Shown here: positions 23,906-36,110 of the stretch, in pieces
Layout: every line of letters starts with the position of its first letter
How positions within the stretch are numbered: the first letter of the stretch is position 1
Assembly: GCF_000143415.4 (NCBI RefSeq)
Contig: NW_003314291.1
Location: 1,306,643-1,370,642, forward strand
Direction of reading: 5' to 3'
DNA length: 64,000 nucleotides
Source of the DNA: Selaginella moellendorffii
Lineage: Eukaryota; Streptophyta; Lycopodiopsida; Selaginellales; Selaginellaceae
Translations under genes and position numbers: made by a program
Notes under the pieces: model-generated
Databases searched by the model: none
What the model was told of the DNA's origin: nothing
What the model saw: only the letters and a program-made list of their open reading frames with translations

Positions 23906-25054
23906 TGTAAGCCACAAATTTTTCCTTTCCAATTTGCCAGCTTACCTCGTCTATCCGTCCAACACTGCCTTGGCTTTTGCTAAGTTCCCTTGCCAAGGTT
24001 CTCGCCTATGGTACCAGCTCCTACTTGGTTTCAGCTACTCACTGCACGAGCAACGGAGTGTTAGCCATCCTTCCACGGATTCCCAAATCACTCCCAATCC
24101 CCCCTCCCCGGGTTAGACTGGACTTAAGGTTCGGCTACACTCCCCGCAAGCACAAGCAGCCAAGCACACCAAGCTTCCAGGTTCCTAACATCCCTTGGTA
24201 CCACAAGACTTGATCATGGGACCCTCTAAATCCCAAGTCTTGAGTGCAACACTTGCTTCGGGACGCCAGGGCGAAACACCGTGGCCTAACGGCCCGGTAT
24301 GGGTACCTCTCGCCCCCCACTTCCATCCCGAAGGAAGGCCCAAGCCCCTAGGAAGGGCGAGGACCAATGAGCCGCATGGTACTCAAGTGGGGCACCACTC
24401 CACATGAGCCGGGAGCACCGCAATCGGTTTCCCTTTCGGGAGTGGGAGCTGCTCTTGAGCACTTCCTTGGATGGCCCCTCCGGCACCAGCCAAGTCCATG
24501 CTCACTCCCACCCAAGGCCCCTTAGTCCCAGTCCCAACCTCAAGTCGGTTTGGAAGCCCAACTGGAGAGTCCCTTCAAAACTGGTTCCTGGACCTCACTA
24601 TCCCTACTATACTTTTGGAACCCCCTGCAGCCCCCCCCCCCTGGGGGACGCACGCTTTGGGCTTTCACCCCTTGACCCGTATTAGTATTTGGACTTAGTC
24701 TCTGGCTCGATCTCGGATCCGATTTCGGATCCGACTTCGGATTCGGTCTCGGACTCGATCGCGGACTCGATCTCGGACCTGATCTCGGGCCCGACCTCGG
24801 ACTCGACTTCGGACTCGGTCTCGGACCCGATTTCGGATCTCGGACTCCGTCTCGAACTCGGTCTCGAACTCGGACTCGAACTCAGTCCCCGAGTCGGTCT
24901 TGGACTTGATTCCGGACTCTATCTCGAACTCGGTCCTAGAGTCGGTCTTGGACTCGATCTTTGACTTGGTCCCATCCGATGAACTCTTTGTCATTTTGGT
25001 CATGCTTTCGGGGTTCCCTTAGCCTACGACACCTCGGCGAGTTGGTTCCTTACA
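23906..25054 (-). repeat. 3' LTR of chromovirus
   Basis: 1149 bp, TG...CA ends. Contains a poly-C run at 24623-24640 next to CTATACTTTTGGAACCCCC, and a tract of imperfect TCGGACTCGA units (24700-24960). Frames open through that tract are a by-product of its periodicity. Confidence 0.9.
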
Positions 25055-25840
25055 ACTCCACCACCCATAGAAGAAGTTCGATGCCCACATCGAACGTCTC
25101 TTTTTTATCCTACGACTTGTTGACCATGTCTCCGGGGGCATCCCCCCACTTAGCGGTGTGCCTAAGTTAGCCTCCCCGGCCAAGAGCTCATGACAACGGA
25201 ATATAGGTGTCCCTATATTCCTCCCCTCACCACGCCCTAGTATGGGGTCGGGACTTGAACCCAGCCTTGCTTTACTAGGGGGTTGGGACTCGAACCCAAC
25301 CTCCGTAGAATACGTCTACGGTTTCGACATCCCCGCAGGGAGTCGGGCGTAGCTCCCTACGCCTGGTCGACCTAGCTAACCCATGCTAATTAGCTCACCT
25401 TTGGCGCGCCTTCGGGTCCCAACATATGCCACTTGCTCAACTTTGCAAATTGATATTTTTAATTGAACTTTGCATAAGTACATAGAGTTCTGCCTTGCAG
25501 AAATTCCTCCACTAGATCTCGCGCGTTCGCTAGGTTCTCCTCCGGTTCCCATGTTGCTTCGCAGTGTGGAAATCCTTTCCACTTCACATGGAACTCTCTC
25601 ACCTCGCGTCCTTGTCGCTTGCTCTTGCGCGCATTGAGGATGGCCTCGACTTCGTATTCCTCTTCCCCTTGGATAACCTCAGGTAAAGGTCTTACTTGGT
25701 CTTTGCGAAGCGGATCCTCAAAGTACGGCTTGAGTAAGTTCACATGGAACACTGGGTGCATCTTCCCCATCTCTCGAGGAAGTCGGAGTTGGTAAGCCAC
25801 TTTACCGATTCGTGCCTCAATCTCGTAAGGCCCCGCGAAC

Positions 25841-25892
25841 CTGCTTAAGGAACTCAAGATCAATTCATTTACAGGAATACATGCATTTTTAC
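25841..25892 (-). other. Intron-like insertion 2 in integrase (52 nt)
   Basis: Starts GTAAAAATG and ends TTAAGCAG. It lies between KLTQR and FAGPYEIE, the usual join upstream of the chromodomain, and its removal restores the reading frame with no codon lost. It contains in-frame stops if retained. Confidence 0.65.
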
Positions 25893-26310
25893 CTTTGGGT
25901 CAACTTTCGGCTGATCCCACTTGGTAGCCTAAGGTTCTTGGTGTTCAGCCACACCTTCTCCCCAGCTTGGAACTCTACGTCCCGGCGCTTTAGGTTCGCG
26001 TACTTGGTTTGCCTTTGTTGAGCCCGTTCCAAGGAATCCCTCACTAGATTCCAAATGTTGAGTCTTTCCGCCGTGAATGCCTCCACTGCGGGTAACTCTC
26101 CATGATACTCGGCCACGCCGAGTTCCACAGGACCTTCAATAGCTCGCCCATTGATGACTTCCCATGGACTCACCCCGATACTCGAATGTGGTGAGTTGTT
26201 ATAACACATTTCCGCAAGTCCCAAATGACTTACCTAATCGGTCTGGTCTCCCGAGACATAGCATCGCAAATAATCCTCCAGCTGCCTATTCACCCTTTCC
26301 GTTTGTCCGT

Positions 26311-26357
26311 CTGTCAAGAAGTGTTAGGACCACCAAACTTGACTTAATACCCCATAC
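26311..26357 (-). other. Intron-like insertion 1 in integrase (47 nt)
   Basis: Starts GTATGGGG, ends CTTGACAG, and has a branch-like CTAAC about 17 nt before the acceptor. It interrupts the aspartate codon of the near-invariant HPQTDGQTE motif. Removal restores the motif exactly. Confidence 0.7.
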
Positions 26358-29300
26358 CTGTCTGTGGGTGATAGGCTGTGCTGAATTTCAACTTGGTGCG
26401 ATACTGTTCCAGGAGGGTCCTCCAGAACCTACTAGTGAAGATCTTATCTCGATCTGAGATAATCTCCTCTGGCCTTCCCCGCACTCGAACCACTTGTTCG
26501 AAGAACAGTTTCGCCACACCTTCCGCATCCACCTCCGTTGTGGTGGGTATGAAATGTGCCATCTTCGAAAATCAGTCCACCACCACGAATATCGCATCGA
26601 ACCCCTCGCTTGGGGGTAGTCCCGTGATGAAGTCCATCGTGAGACATTTCCACGGACGATCTGGAATTGGGATGCTTTGCAACAAGCCCCCACTAGCCTT
26701 AGTCACGGCTTTGACCTGCTGACATGTTGGACATGTCTTTACATAGTCTTGGACGTCCTTAGCCATATCTGGCCAATGGTACTTCCTCTTGAGTAAGCCC
26801 ATCGTCTTGGGCACTCCGCCGTGTCCCGCAAGAGGTCCGTCATGACACTCTTCTAAGGCTACCTTCCTTAGTCCACCTTCTGGAACATACACCCTCGTTT
26901 GCTTGTAATAAATGAGTCCATTGCGTTCCGCATAGCCCGTTTTCTCTTCCGTTGGCGGCTCACCTCTCTGGTGAGCTTCCCGTGCCTCCAGATTCCTCAA
27001 CAACACTTCTTGTGCTAGACCATCGTTCTCATATGCTGTCCGCACATCGTCCCAGAAGGTTGCTGTTGCGCTGGAGATCGCCAACCTCAAGCTCGCTTTT
27101 CGACTTAGCGCATCTGCCACGATGTTGCTCTTCCCAGGCTTGTACAGAATCTCGCAATCAAACTCGGCCAAGGCATTGGCCCACCGACCTTGTTTCCCTC
27201 TCAGGTCGGGTTGTGACAAGAAGTGTTTCGTTGCCACATTGTCCGTGTAAACCTTGAAGTGTCTCCCAAGGTAGTGTCGCCACTCCTTGAGCGCCTTGAC
27301 CACCGCAAACAATTCCTTCTCGTGGGCAGGCCACTTCCGTTGAGCCTTGTCCAGCTTCTTCGAGAAGAACGCTACTGGATGGTTGTCTTGCTTCAAAACT
27401 GCGCCTAACGCAAAGTCCGAAGCATCCGTGTCTACCTCAAAGTCCTTACCAAAGTCCGGTAATGCCAACACCGGAGCCTTCCTCAACTTCCCTTTGAGGT
27501 GGACGAATGCCGCCTCGCATTCCGCTGTCCATACCATCTTCCCTTTTCCCGTTTGATCCGTTAAGGGCAGGGCTACTCTCGAATAGTGTCTGATAAACTT
27601 TCGATAGTAGTTGCATAGCCCCAAGAACGCCCTCAACTCATGTACATTCGATGGTCGCTCCCATTCCTGGATCGCTTGGACCTTCTCCGGGTCCACCTTG
27701 AGCCCGTCCTGGCCCACCACATGCCCGAGAAACTTTACCTCTTGCTGAGCAAAGTCACATTTGCTCTCTTTAGCATACAGTTTATGTTCCCTTAGTTTCT
27801 CAAACACCTTCGCCAAGTGTTCGGCATGCTCTTCTAGCGTCGCGCTATAGATCAGGATGTCGTCAATATAGACGACCACAAAGTGATCCAGATAGGGTAC
27901 AAAGATGTGGTTCATCAACGCCGAAAACGTTGCCGGCGCATTGCACAGCCCAAAGGGCATCACCAAAAACTCAAAGCTCCCATACCTCGTTCGACAGGTT
28001 GTCTTCTCGACATCTTCCTCGGCTACCCTGATCTGGTAGTATCCTGACCTTAGGTCAATCCTCGAGAAGTATTTTGCCTTTCCCAACCTATCGAACAGGT
28101 CCTCAATCCTTGGCAACGGGTACTTGTTCTTCTTGGTATACTTGTTGAGCAACCGGTAATCTATGCACATGCGCATAGATCCATCTTTCTTTTTCACAAA
28201 TAATACCGGCGCCCCATACGGCAACTTGCTCAACCTAACATACCCTTTGCCCACCAACTCCTCTAGTTGGCACTTGAGCTCCTTGAGTTCTTTTTCGTTC
28301 AAACGATAGGGGGGACGAACCACCGCCTCAGCGCCCTCGACAAGCTCAATCTTATGTTCTATCGGTCGTGCGGGGGGCAACCCCGCCGGTAGCTCCTCCG
28401 GCATGGTATCCTGGAATTGGTCCAACACTCGCTGGATCACTAAAGGCACTTCTTCCGTTCTTGTCTTTTTGTCACTCTTCACCGAGAGTAAGCACAAAAA
28501 GGCTGCCTTAGTTCCTTTAGTGAGTTGTCCTCTCGTGGACACCAGGTTCAAGCATGACTCTTTGGCCTTGCTTTGCCCTACCTTTAGATCCTGGGCCTCC
28601 ACCCTAGATCTTCTTCCTTGGGCATTCGCCAATACCACAAGGTTCCTACCTTGTCCATGCAGGGCTACCACGAACCGATTAAACCAATCCATTCCGAAGA
28701 TCACGTCAAATCCCGCCATATCCAAGATGGTGAAATCCATGTCCACTTTCCATGTCCCCACTTCGACTCTCGCTTGTCGAAGTACCTCATCGGTGCTTTG
28801 GCTACCCTGAACAAACTCTATAGTCCTTGGTTCGCCTAGCCGCTGCACCGTTAGTCCGGCTTGCCGGACTATGTCTGCAGCCACAAAATTATCCGAAGCA
28901 CCCGTGTCAATAAGGATCTTAACAAAGCTACCTCCGAGCTTCCCTCGGAGGGCTAGTAGATGTCGCGAACGACTCTCTACCAAAGTTGCTCGTGTAATGA
29001 GTAACTTTGAGTTAGGGACTGGATCACATACCTCAGTTTGGACTTCACCCGACTTGATGGCCATATTGGCTCTGGCCTTCTTCGGGTAGGGACATTCCCT
29101 CGAGAAGTGTCCCGCTTCGCCACAGTTGTAGCATACGTTGTTTCCCACACTGCTATACGACTTGACCTTCTTATCCGTGGGTTTGTCCTTTTTCGCTTGA
29201 CTCCCCCACGTACTCGCTCGCTGGCCACCGGATTTGCCTTTCCGGAACCCCGAGGACTCATTCTTAGAGAAACTCCTTTTGAATTTCCCCTTGCTATACG

Positions 29301-30274
29301 TTCCCCTTGGTTTGGCCCCTTTGCTAAATGTGGATCCCGACCCCGTCGTGTTCCCCTTTCGCAGGTTATCGTTGAAATGCACCTTGATGGCCGCATCCAA
29401 CGCTTCCTTGTAGTTGGTCGGGTTCCACCTCATCACCTCGCCGCGAGCCCAGGTTTGCAAACCTGATATGAAGGCATGGAACGCATCCATATCCCCCATG
29501 TCCGTGACAAGTATCCTCTTTGCCATGAACCCATTCACATATTCCTGGATGGTTCCTGTCTGTTTCAGCCTACTCAGTTCATCCCTCAGATGCAGAGTGG
29601 CATTCGGAGGAACATATGTTGCGCGGATCCTCGCCTTCATCATGTCCCAAGTGACCACCGGTCCTTCGTTGGCCTCCGTTGTTCTCCACCAAGACTTGGC
29701 ATTATCTGCCAAGTATGGTTTTGCACATGGGACTTTCTCCGAGCTTGGTAACCGCAACGCTCGGAAGTAGTCCTCCATATCGTAAAACCAATCCTCCACC
29801 ACCTTATAGTCATTCACTCCCTTGAAGACCGGTGGGGGCTTTGGTTTGTACTTGGGAACTGCCTGAGGGACTGATTCCACTTCGGTCTGTTCGACCTTGT
29901 CTGGTTTTGCCTCAGTCCCGGCCGAAAGATCCGCACCTTCTGCGCTGCCAGCATCCGCAGTCTTTTTCTTTTTCTTCCGCCTCTCGTCACGCTTTAGCTT
30001 GCGTACGAGAGTTTCCAGCAGGGCATTGGTCTGTGCCAACTGTCCTTCTAGCACGTCCAATCGAGCCTTGGACGACCGAACCTCGCCACCGGACTCCTGT
30101 TTGGAGGTTTCCTCACTGGAGTCCTCCTCATGCAAGGATTCCTCATCCATAGCCTCTTGTTCGACTAGAGGCTCCAGCTCTGGCGGAGGTTTCGTCTCCG
30201 CCTGGGTTCGCTTACGCCCTGCCCTTGCCATCTCCCAGCAATCCGCCTCTATCCTTCGCTAGAACTGAGGAAAA

Positions 30275-30287
30275 GGCTCCGATACCA
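30275..30287 (-). promoter_or_regulatory. Primer binding site (tRNA-Met)
   Basis: The minus strand reads TGGTATCGGAGCC three bases after the 5' LTR. It matches the initiator tRNA-Met 3' end with one change from the usual TGGTATCAGAGC. Confidence 0.85.
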
Positions 30288-30290
30288 AAT

Positions 30291-31435
30291 TGTAAGCCAC
30301 AAATTTTTCCTTTCCAATTTGCCAGCTTACCTCGTCTATCCGTCCAACACTGCCTTGGCTTTTGCTAAGTTCCCTTGCCAAGGTTCTCGCCTATGGTACT
30401 AGCTCCTAGGTTTCAGCTACTCACTGCACGAGCAACGGAGTGTTAGCCATCCTTCCACGGATTCCCAAATCACTCCCAATCCCCCTCCCCGGGTTAGACT
30501 GGACTTAAGGTTCGGCTACACTCCCCGCAAGCACAAGCAGCCAAGCACACCAAGCTTCCAGGTTCCTAACATCCCTTGGTACCACAAGACTTGATCATGG
30601 GACCCTCTAAATCCCAAGTCTTGAGTGCAACACTTGCTTCGGGACGCCAGGGCGAAACACCGTGGCCTAACGGCCCGGTATGGGTACCTCTCGCCCCCCA
30701 CTTCCATCCCGAAGGAAGGCCCAAGCCCCTAGGAAGGGCGAGGACCAATGAGCCACATGGTACTCAAGTGGGGCACCACTCCACATGAGCCGGGAGCACC
30801 GCAATCGGTTTCCCTTTCGGGAGTGGGAGCTGCTCTTGAGCACTTCCTTGGATGGCCCCTCCGGCACCAGCCAAGTCCATGCTCACTCCCACCCAAGGCC
30901 CCTTAGTCCCAGTCCCAACCTCAAGTCGGTTTGGAAGCCCAACTGGAGAGTCCCTTCAAAACTGGTTCCTGGACCTCACTATCCCTACTATACTTTTGGA
31001 ACCCCCTGCAGCCCCCCCCCCCCGGGGGACGCATGCTTTGGGCTTTCACCCCTTGACCCGTATTAGTATTTGGACTTAGTCTCTGGCTCGATCTCGGATC
31101 CGATTTCGGATCCGACTTCGGATTCGGTCTCGGACTCAATCGCGGACTCGATCTCGGACCCGATCTCGGGCCCGACCTCGGACTCGACTTCGGACTCGGT
31201 CTCGGACCCGATTTCGGATCTCGGACTCCGTCTCGAACTCGGGCTCGAACTCGGACTCGAACTCAGTCCCCGAGTCGGTCTTGGACTTGATACCGGACTC
31301 TATCTCGAACTCGGTCCTAGAGTCGGTCTTGGACTCGATCTTTGACTTGGTCCCATCCGATGAACTCTTTGTCATTTTGGTCATGCTTTCGGGGTTCCCT
31401 TAGCCTACGACACCTCGGCGAGTTGGTTCCTTACA
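30291..31435 (-). repeat. 5' LTR of chromovirus
   Basis: 1145 bp, about 99 percent identical to the left LTR. Differences include a 4-bp indel near 30407, poly-C length and a handful of substitutions. It contains the promoter by family knowledge; no TATA box was assigned. Confidence 0.9.
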
Positions 31436-31441
31436 CTAACC

Positions 31442-31935
31442 TGTAAGGAACCAACTCCCCAAGGTGTTGTAGGCTAAAGGATCCCCGAAAGCACGACTGA
31501 AATGATAAAGAGTTCATCGGATGGGACTGAGTCTGAGATTGAGTCCAAGACCGACTCTGAGACCGAGTTTATAAATAGAGTCCGAGACTGATTCCGAGAC
31601 CAAGTTTGAGACCGAGTTTGAGACCAAGCTCGAGATAGAGTCTGAGATCCGAGATCGGGTCCGAGACTGAGTCCGAGGTCAAGTCCAAGGTTGAGTCTGA
31701 GATTGGGTCCGAGGTCGAGTCTGAGATCGAGTCCGGGACCGAGTCCAAAGTCGGGTCCGAGATCGAGTCCGAGATCGAGACTAAGACTGAGTTCAAGTAC
31801 TAATACAGGTCGAGGGGTGAAAGCCCAAAGCGTGCGTCTCCCGGGGGGCGGGGGGGGGTTCCAAAAGTATAGTGGAGTCCAAACTGACTTGAGGTTGAGA
31901 CTAGTGCTAAGGGGCTGAGGGGCCTTGGGTGGGAG
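31442..31935 (+). mobile_element. Inverted, truncated LTR of the same family
   Basis: Begins TGTAAGGAACCAACTC, the reverse complement of the neighbouring LTR's end, and runs through the GAGTCCGAGA-type tandem units and poly-G block to about 31935, where it is cut. Together with 30890-31435 it forms a near-palindrome of about 500 bp per arm with only 6 bp between the arms. It is more diverged than the two LTRs are from each other, so it is older. Confidence 0.8.
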
Positions 31936-33620
31936 TGAGGAGTGTGGACCACTTTTGAGCTTATGAGCTGAAAAGTTGAGCTTGCGAGTTGAACTCAATT
32001 TTCAATTGCAATTTAATACAAATATTATAAATTTTAAAAAATTAAGGTTATAGAAAACCTAACTTTATACTATATTTTCATAACTCTCTACATTTTATAT
32101 GGATAAAACTATTTTAGAGGAGGCTTCTTGTCCAAGAATTTAAATATTTACTATATATAATTTTATTTAAGTTCGTCAAAACATAAAATAAATGGTTCTA
32201 ATGTTGATAGTTTCAACTCTTGAAATCTTTCTCCTCATAGTAGTAATTCAAGGACTAGGAGCTGCAATATTCATCCCATTGCACAACACATTCAAAACAT
32301 ATAAAAGATGGAAAAAGAGGATAATGAGAATAATGATCATATATTGGAGATAAATGAAATGATAAAAGATGCAACAATTTAGGTGAAAAAGAATGCTCCC
32401 CTATTTGTTTTATAAAATTACAATTCCGTGACTTTCAAGAAATGCCATATTTATTTCTAGCTTTTGGTGGAAACAATGGCAACAATCAGTACAACAGTAT
32501 ATACACTCTTGCAATATATTGTAATATCATGGCCCTAAACTACTATGAAATATATTTTGAGATGGTAAAGATAGAAAAAAAAAGACACACTAGTATTACA
32601 AATAGTATTGTAAAAAGAAAACTTGGAAGTATACAAAATGAAATGAATGTTTTACTATTAATTATATAAAGTATAAAAAGTATATATTACTGATAGAGAA
32701 TAAATATTGATAGTCTTGGAGAATATTATTAGCTCCAAAAGTCTTACGACTTAGTAGTAATAAAGCTTGCCTGATGTATATGAATATCCACTTTAGGATC
32801 TTAGTGTAAAGTGTTGATGAAAATGTAGTATATATATGCCTTCCTATATTTCTTATGCTTAGTAAAGTTTGGTTATATGCAAGGAAAGTATTGAATAACA
32901 ATTATGTACTCTCCATTTTTTATTTTGACAATGTGCAATATCTTGGAGCAAAATGGTACTTAATATCAAGTCTATTATTGAATACTAGGCTTTTCACTCC
33001 AAGACCTATACCAATATCTTCATCAATAAAGAAAAAATAACACTTTAAGTGAACAATTTTCATATTACTAATAGAAGCTTAAGAATTATACTTTATAGAT
33101 GTGCCACAAACCACTTTCTCAACTACAATTGCCACTTCTTAAGCTGGTGAAGTCCTCTTCCTCTTTATCCCATTATGTAACATCTTAACAAAAGGCCTTG
33201 TTTCTAATATCTTTCTTTCTTAAATGCTAATGCTTTTGAAAGTTACTCTATAGTATATATCAAATCCAATAAACATATTTTATACAAACTTATCTTCTCT
33301 TTCTTTACCTCAAAAGAATACTAGCTTAAGTGCTTACTTTTTAAGAGATTCATAATTGGGGTGTATGTGAGGTCCTCAAGTGGTTGGTTCTAGTTAAAAA
33401 GATAATATTAAAAGGCAATAAAAATAAAGAAGAAATAAGAGACTTCATCTCTTCTAACCACTCTATCCCACAGAAATAAGTAATACATTTTGCCCTTGTA
33501 GATGGCACAATATAAAGGAAAATTCTTGCTAAACTAACACTTGAATCCAATAATAATGGTGTCATAGGCAAGAGGATTGATTATAGACCCTTCAAAAAAT
33601 ATAAAATTTCTATAGCTATT
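31936..33620. mobile_element. SWIM-gene transposon, rearranged copy
   Basis: 31936-32200 is a terminal-like region (GTGGACCACTTTTGAGC) matching the end at about 59190-58900. 32340-32690 (plus strand, FGGNNGNNQYNSIYTLA) matches the gene fragment at 58560-58270, which lies on the minus strand. 32720-32930 matches the SWIM exon at 57830-58060 in the same orientation. 32925-33010 matches 57247-57300 inverted. 33565-33440 matches the pseudogene block at 2680-2548. Compared with the 57-59 kb copy, the flanks are inverted relative to the SWIM segment. Nothing here is intact. Confidence 0.55.
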
Positions 33621-35040
33621 TTGATTACATGTTTCATCTATGCAATCCAAATGCCTACAACAGTAAACTATAGACACTATTCTTTCAAAATGCTAAAGGT
33701 GTGTGGTCTTAATCTTACGCCAATTTTAAACATTTTACTTGGTCTCCATCCCTTTTCATTTGGAACTAGTGTTGTTGATAAGAGGTTTTAGATCAAAGAA
33801 GATATTGTTGTTGTAGCAGGATGGAAGCTCACTCATGGGTATATATAGAAATAAGTGTATCTTGACTGAGAAGTGGGAAAAGTGGAAAACATTACTAATA
33901 ACTTTGAATATTACTGAAGATGGAGCTCATGAATTTGGGGCTAACACTAGCATAGTTTTTCCACTTGAATTGGAAGAGGAGGATAGGATGATGACTAACT
34001 CTTTCTTCACATTCACTTTAGCTTAAACACTTTGATTGGAGATCCATAAATTTGAATCTCCATAAAGTTCGGTTTATGTTTTATCTTTCTACCCTTGCCA
34101 ACACTAGAAAGATAAAACACCAAGCAACAACCATACTAGTATTGTTGCAGATCACAACCTCTAACAAAATAGAGCCAAGATGAAGATAAAAATGGCAACA
34201 TAAAAAACTTTTAGAAACATGATTTTAAGAGAACAAAAGTGGTGGGTGATCTCAAAAATGTAGAAGAACCTTTTCATCCTTCTTTATAGGTTTTGGAGTT
34301 CTCTATCTCCCTTATGCTACTTATAAAAATCTATAGTGAAACATAAATTGAGATTTAAGGAGATTAATAAGAAGAATAATAACAATGTACAAATGAATTT
34401 AAATACTATAGCATATCTAATATGTGTAAGTGTGATAGTATTATCATATGTTCTGTTGTCTATTGCATGCACACAAATCCAAGAAAAGGTTTTCAGCACG
34501 TGAAGTTTGATTGTTAGTGATGATAGTAATAACATTCTGCTTTAGCATGGAGATGCAAGATATCTGATCACATGTAAAATATCAATAGTTTGTCAAATCT
34601 TTAGTGTTAGGTGATGTTCGTAATGATAATTCTTCAATGACATAGTTTTGATTCTCAATATGAGTTGAGTTTTAGCCATATATACAAATACTGCTCAATG
34701 ACATTTAGAGCATATGCCTATAAATTAGGTTCATACACAATACAAAACAAATTTATGGATGTGGATTCATCCATTCATAGATTAAAATAGTACAATATAT
34801 TTAATATAATAATGCAACATACCAGATTTATACTCTTTAAAGTTCTGTCATGAATCCAAAATATGTTTGAAATCTTGTTTAGAATGCATCCTTTCTATAT
34901 AAATGGGAAAACTAATATTAATTGTCAAATAACTTACATATTGAAAGGTGCTATATATACCATCATTTAAAATTTTTTAAAAAATTTTACATACAATATA
35001 AATGTATCTTATGTTATTGATAATATAATATAGGGTATAA
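33620..35040. other. No recognisable gene
   Basis: An open frame at 33835-34026 (63 codons) has an acidic C-terminus but no recognisable domain or relative. The rest is AT-rich. Confidence 0.35.
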
Positions 35041-35047
35041 GCCAAGT

Positions 35048-35637
35048 AGTTTCTGGCCTCAAGGGCTCGAGGTTATTCAAATAACCTCCGGCCCCCCGAC
35101 CCAAAAACTGCCCGAGGTCGAGGTCGGGCTCGCCACCTTGGGTAGTTTCTGGCCTCGAGGGCTCAAGGTTATTCAAATAACCTCTGGCCCCCCGACCTGG
35201 AAACTGCCCGAGGTCGAGGTCCAGCTCGCCACCTTGGGTAGTTTATGACCTTAAGGGCCCGAGGTTATTCAAATAACCTCCACCCCCCCGACCCGAAAAC
35301 TGCCTGAGATCGAGGTCTGGTTCGCCACCTTGGGCAGTTTGTGGCCTCGAGGGCCCGAGGTTATTCAAATAACCTCGGCCCCCCCGACCCAGAAACTGCC
35401 CGAGGTCGAGGTCCGGCTCGCCACCTCGGGCAGTTTCTGGCCTCGAGGGCCCAAGGTTATTCAAATAACCTCGGGCCCCCGGACCCAGAAACTGCCCGAG
35501 GTCAAGGTCCGGCTCGCCACCTCGGGCAGTTTCTGGCCTTGAGGGCCCCAGGTTATTCAAATAACCTTGGGCCCCCAAGTCCCCAAACTGCCCGAGGTCC
35601 AGCTCGGCCTCGCCACCTTGGGCAGTTTCTGGCCTCG
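35048..35637. repeat. 96-bp tandem repeat, about 6 copies
   Basis: Units start with AGTTTCTGGCC (or variants) at 35048, 35144, 35240, 35336, 35432, 35528 and 35624, an exact 96-bp period. Each contains the palindrome GAGGTTATTCAAATAACCTC and a CCCGAGGTCGAGGTC stretch, and they are GC-rich in an AT-rich setting. As 96 is divisible by 3, frames stay open across the array on both strands; I treat these as non-coding. An isolated relative lies at about 5150-5205. Confidence 0.9.
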
Positions 35638-36088
35638 GATGAGCCCAATAGTGCCACTAACATCATATTGAATCTTGTGGTTGAGTAGATTTGCAATACA
35701 TTCCTAGGTATTGATTTTGAAACTCCATCAGCAATGCAAGTTTTGCTTGAGCTCTATTACCCATTAGATAGTATTGTGACTGATTGCACAATAAGTAATG
35801 GTTAGATGGTGGAGGTAGCATATAATTCTAGTAGATTGGTGTTTGCTATTAAAAAAAATCATTTATTTAAACACTGGCTTAGAGTTATCTCTAACCTCAA
35901 GGAGGTAATTTATATTTATTAAGATTTCATTACATATTTAATTTTGTTTTATATATCACAATCATCTTGAGTTTTTAGAGTTGGAGGCTTTAGAAGTCTA
36001 TTAAAGTATGCAAAGGCTATGGCTTAACAAATGCAAAGTGAGCACAATCCCAATATAGACAGAGGCATAGAAGGAAATGACATGTTAA

Positions 36089-36110
36089 GCTCTATTTCGT
36101 TAAAGTGGGA
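36089..36110 (+). repeat. Left terminal inverted repeat
   Basis: 22 bp, perfect reverse complement of 49304-49325. Inward similarity beyond 22 bp is weak. Confidence 0.85.

Larger units (their letters stand above)
25459..30231 (-). pseudogene. Chromovirus gag-pol polyprotein gene
   Basis: The first open part (30231-26575) gives 1219 residues. Gag is followed by a zinc knuckle ([14 protein letters not shown], about 367-380), protease ([10 protein letters not shown], about 440), RT with the YIDD box at about 788, RNase H with [10 protein letters not shown] at about 934 and ADALSRK near 1040. The integrase zinc-binding region (CPTC, about 1168) is followed by the start of its core. A TGA (26572-26574) replaces an arginine codon; a TAG (26234-26236) replaces a tryptophan codon. 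Between and after these, coding sequence continues, broken by 47-nt (26311-26357) and 52-nt (25841-25892) GT-AG segments whose removal restores frame exactly. The C-terminus, to 25459, is a chromodomain (FHVKWKGFPHCEATWEPEEN), which targets integration to marked chromatin. The start is the ATG 44 bp inside the primer site. Confidence 0.9.
23906..31435 (-). mobile_element. Full-length Ty3/gypsy chromovirus, 7.5 kb
   Basis: Two nearly identical LTRs (23906-25054 and 30291-31435) both begin TGTAAGCC and end CCTTACA on the plus strand. A 5-bp duplication CTAAC flanks them. The tRNA-Met primer site lies inside the right LTR and a purine-rich tract (complement of 25055-25066) inside the left, so transcription runs leftward. 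One gag-pol frame follows the order gag, protease, RT, RNase H, integrase, chromodomain, typical of plant chromoviruses. About ten LTR differences indicate a recent insertion. The coding region has two nonsense changes (26572-26574, 26234-26236) and two GT-AG intron-like insertions in the integrase portion, so this copy is non-autonomous as read. Confidence 0.95.

Noticed and set aside
35048-35637. CRISPR-like array
   Set aside because: The whole 96-bp unit repeats; there are no unique spacers, and the context is a eukaryotic genome.
35243-35688. Frames of about 110 codons with 32-residue repeats
   Set aside because: 96-bp unit is divisible by 3, so frames stay open in both directions; no start context or relatives.
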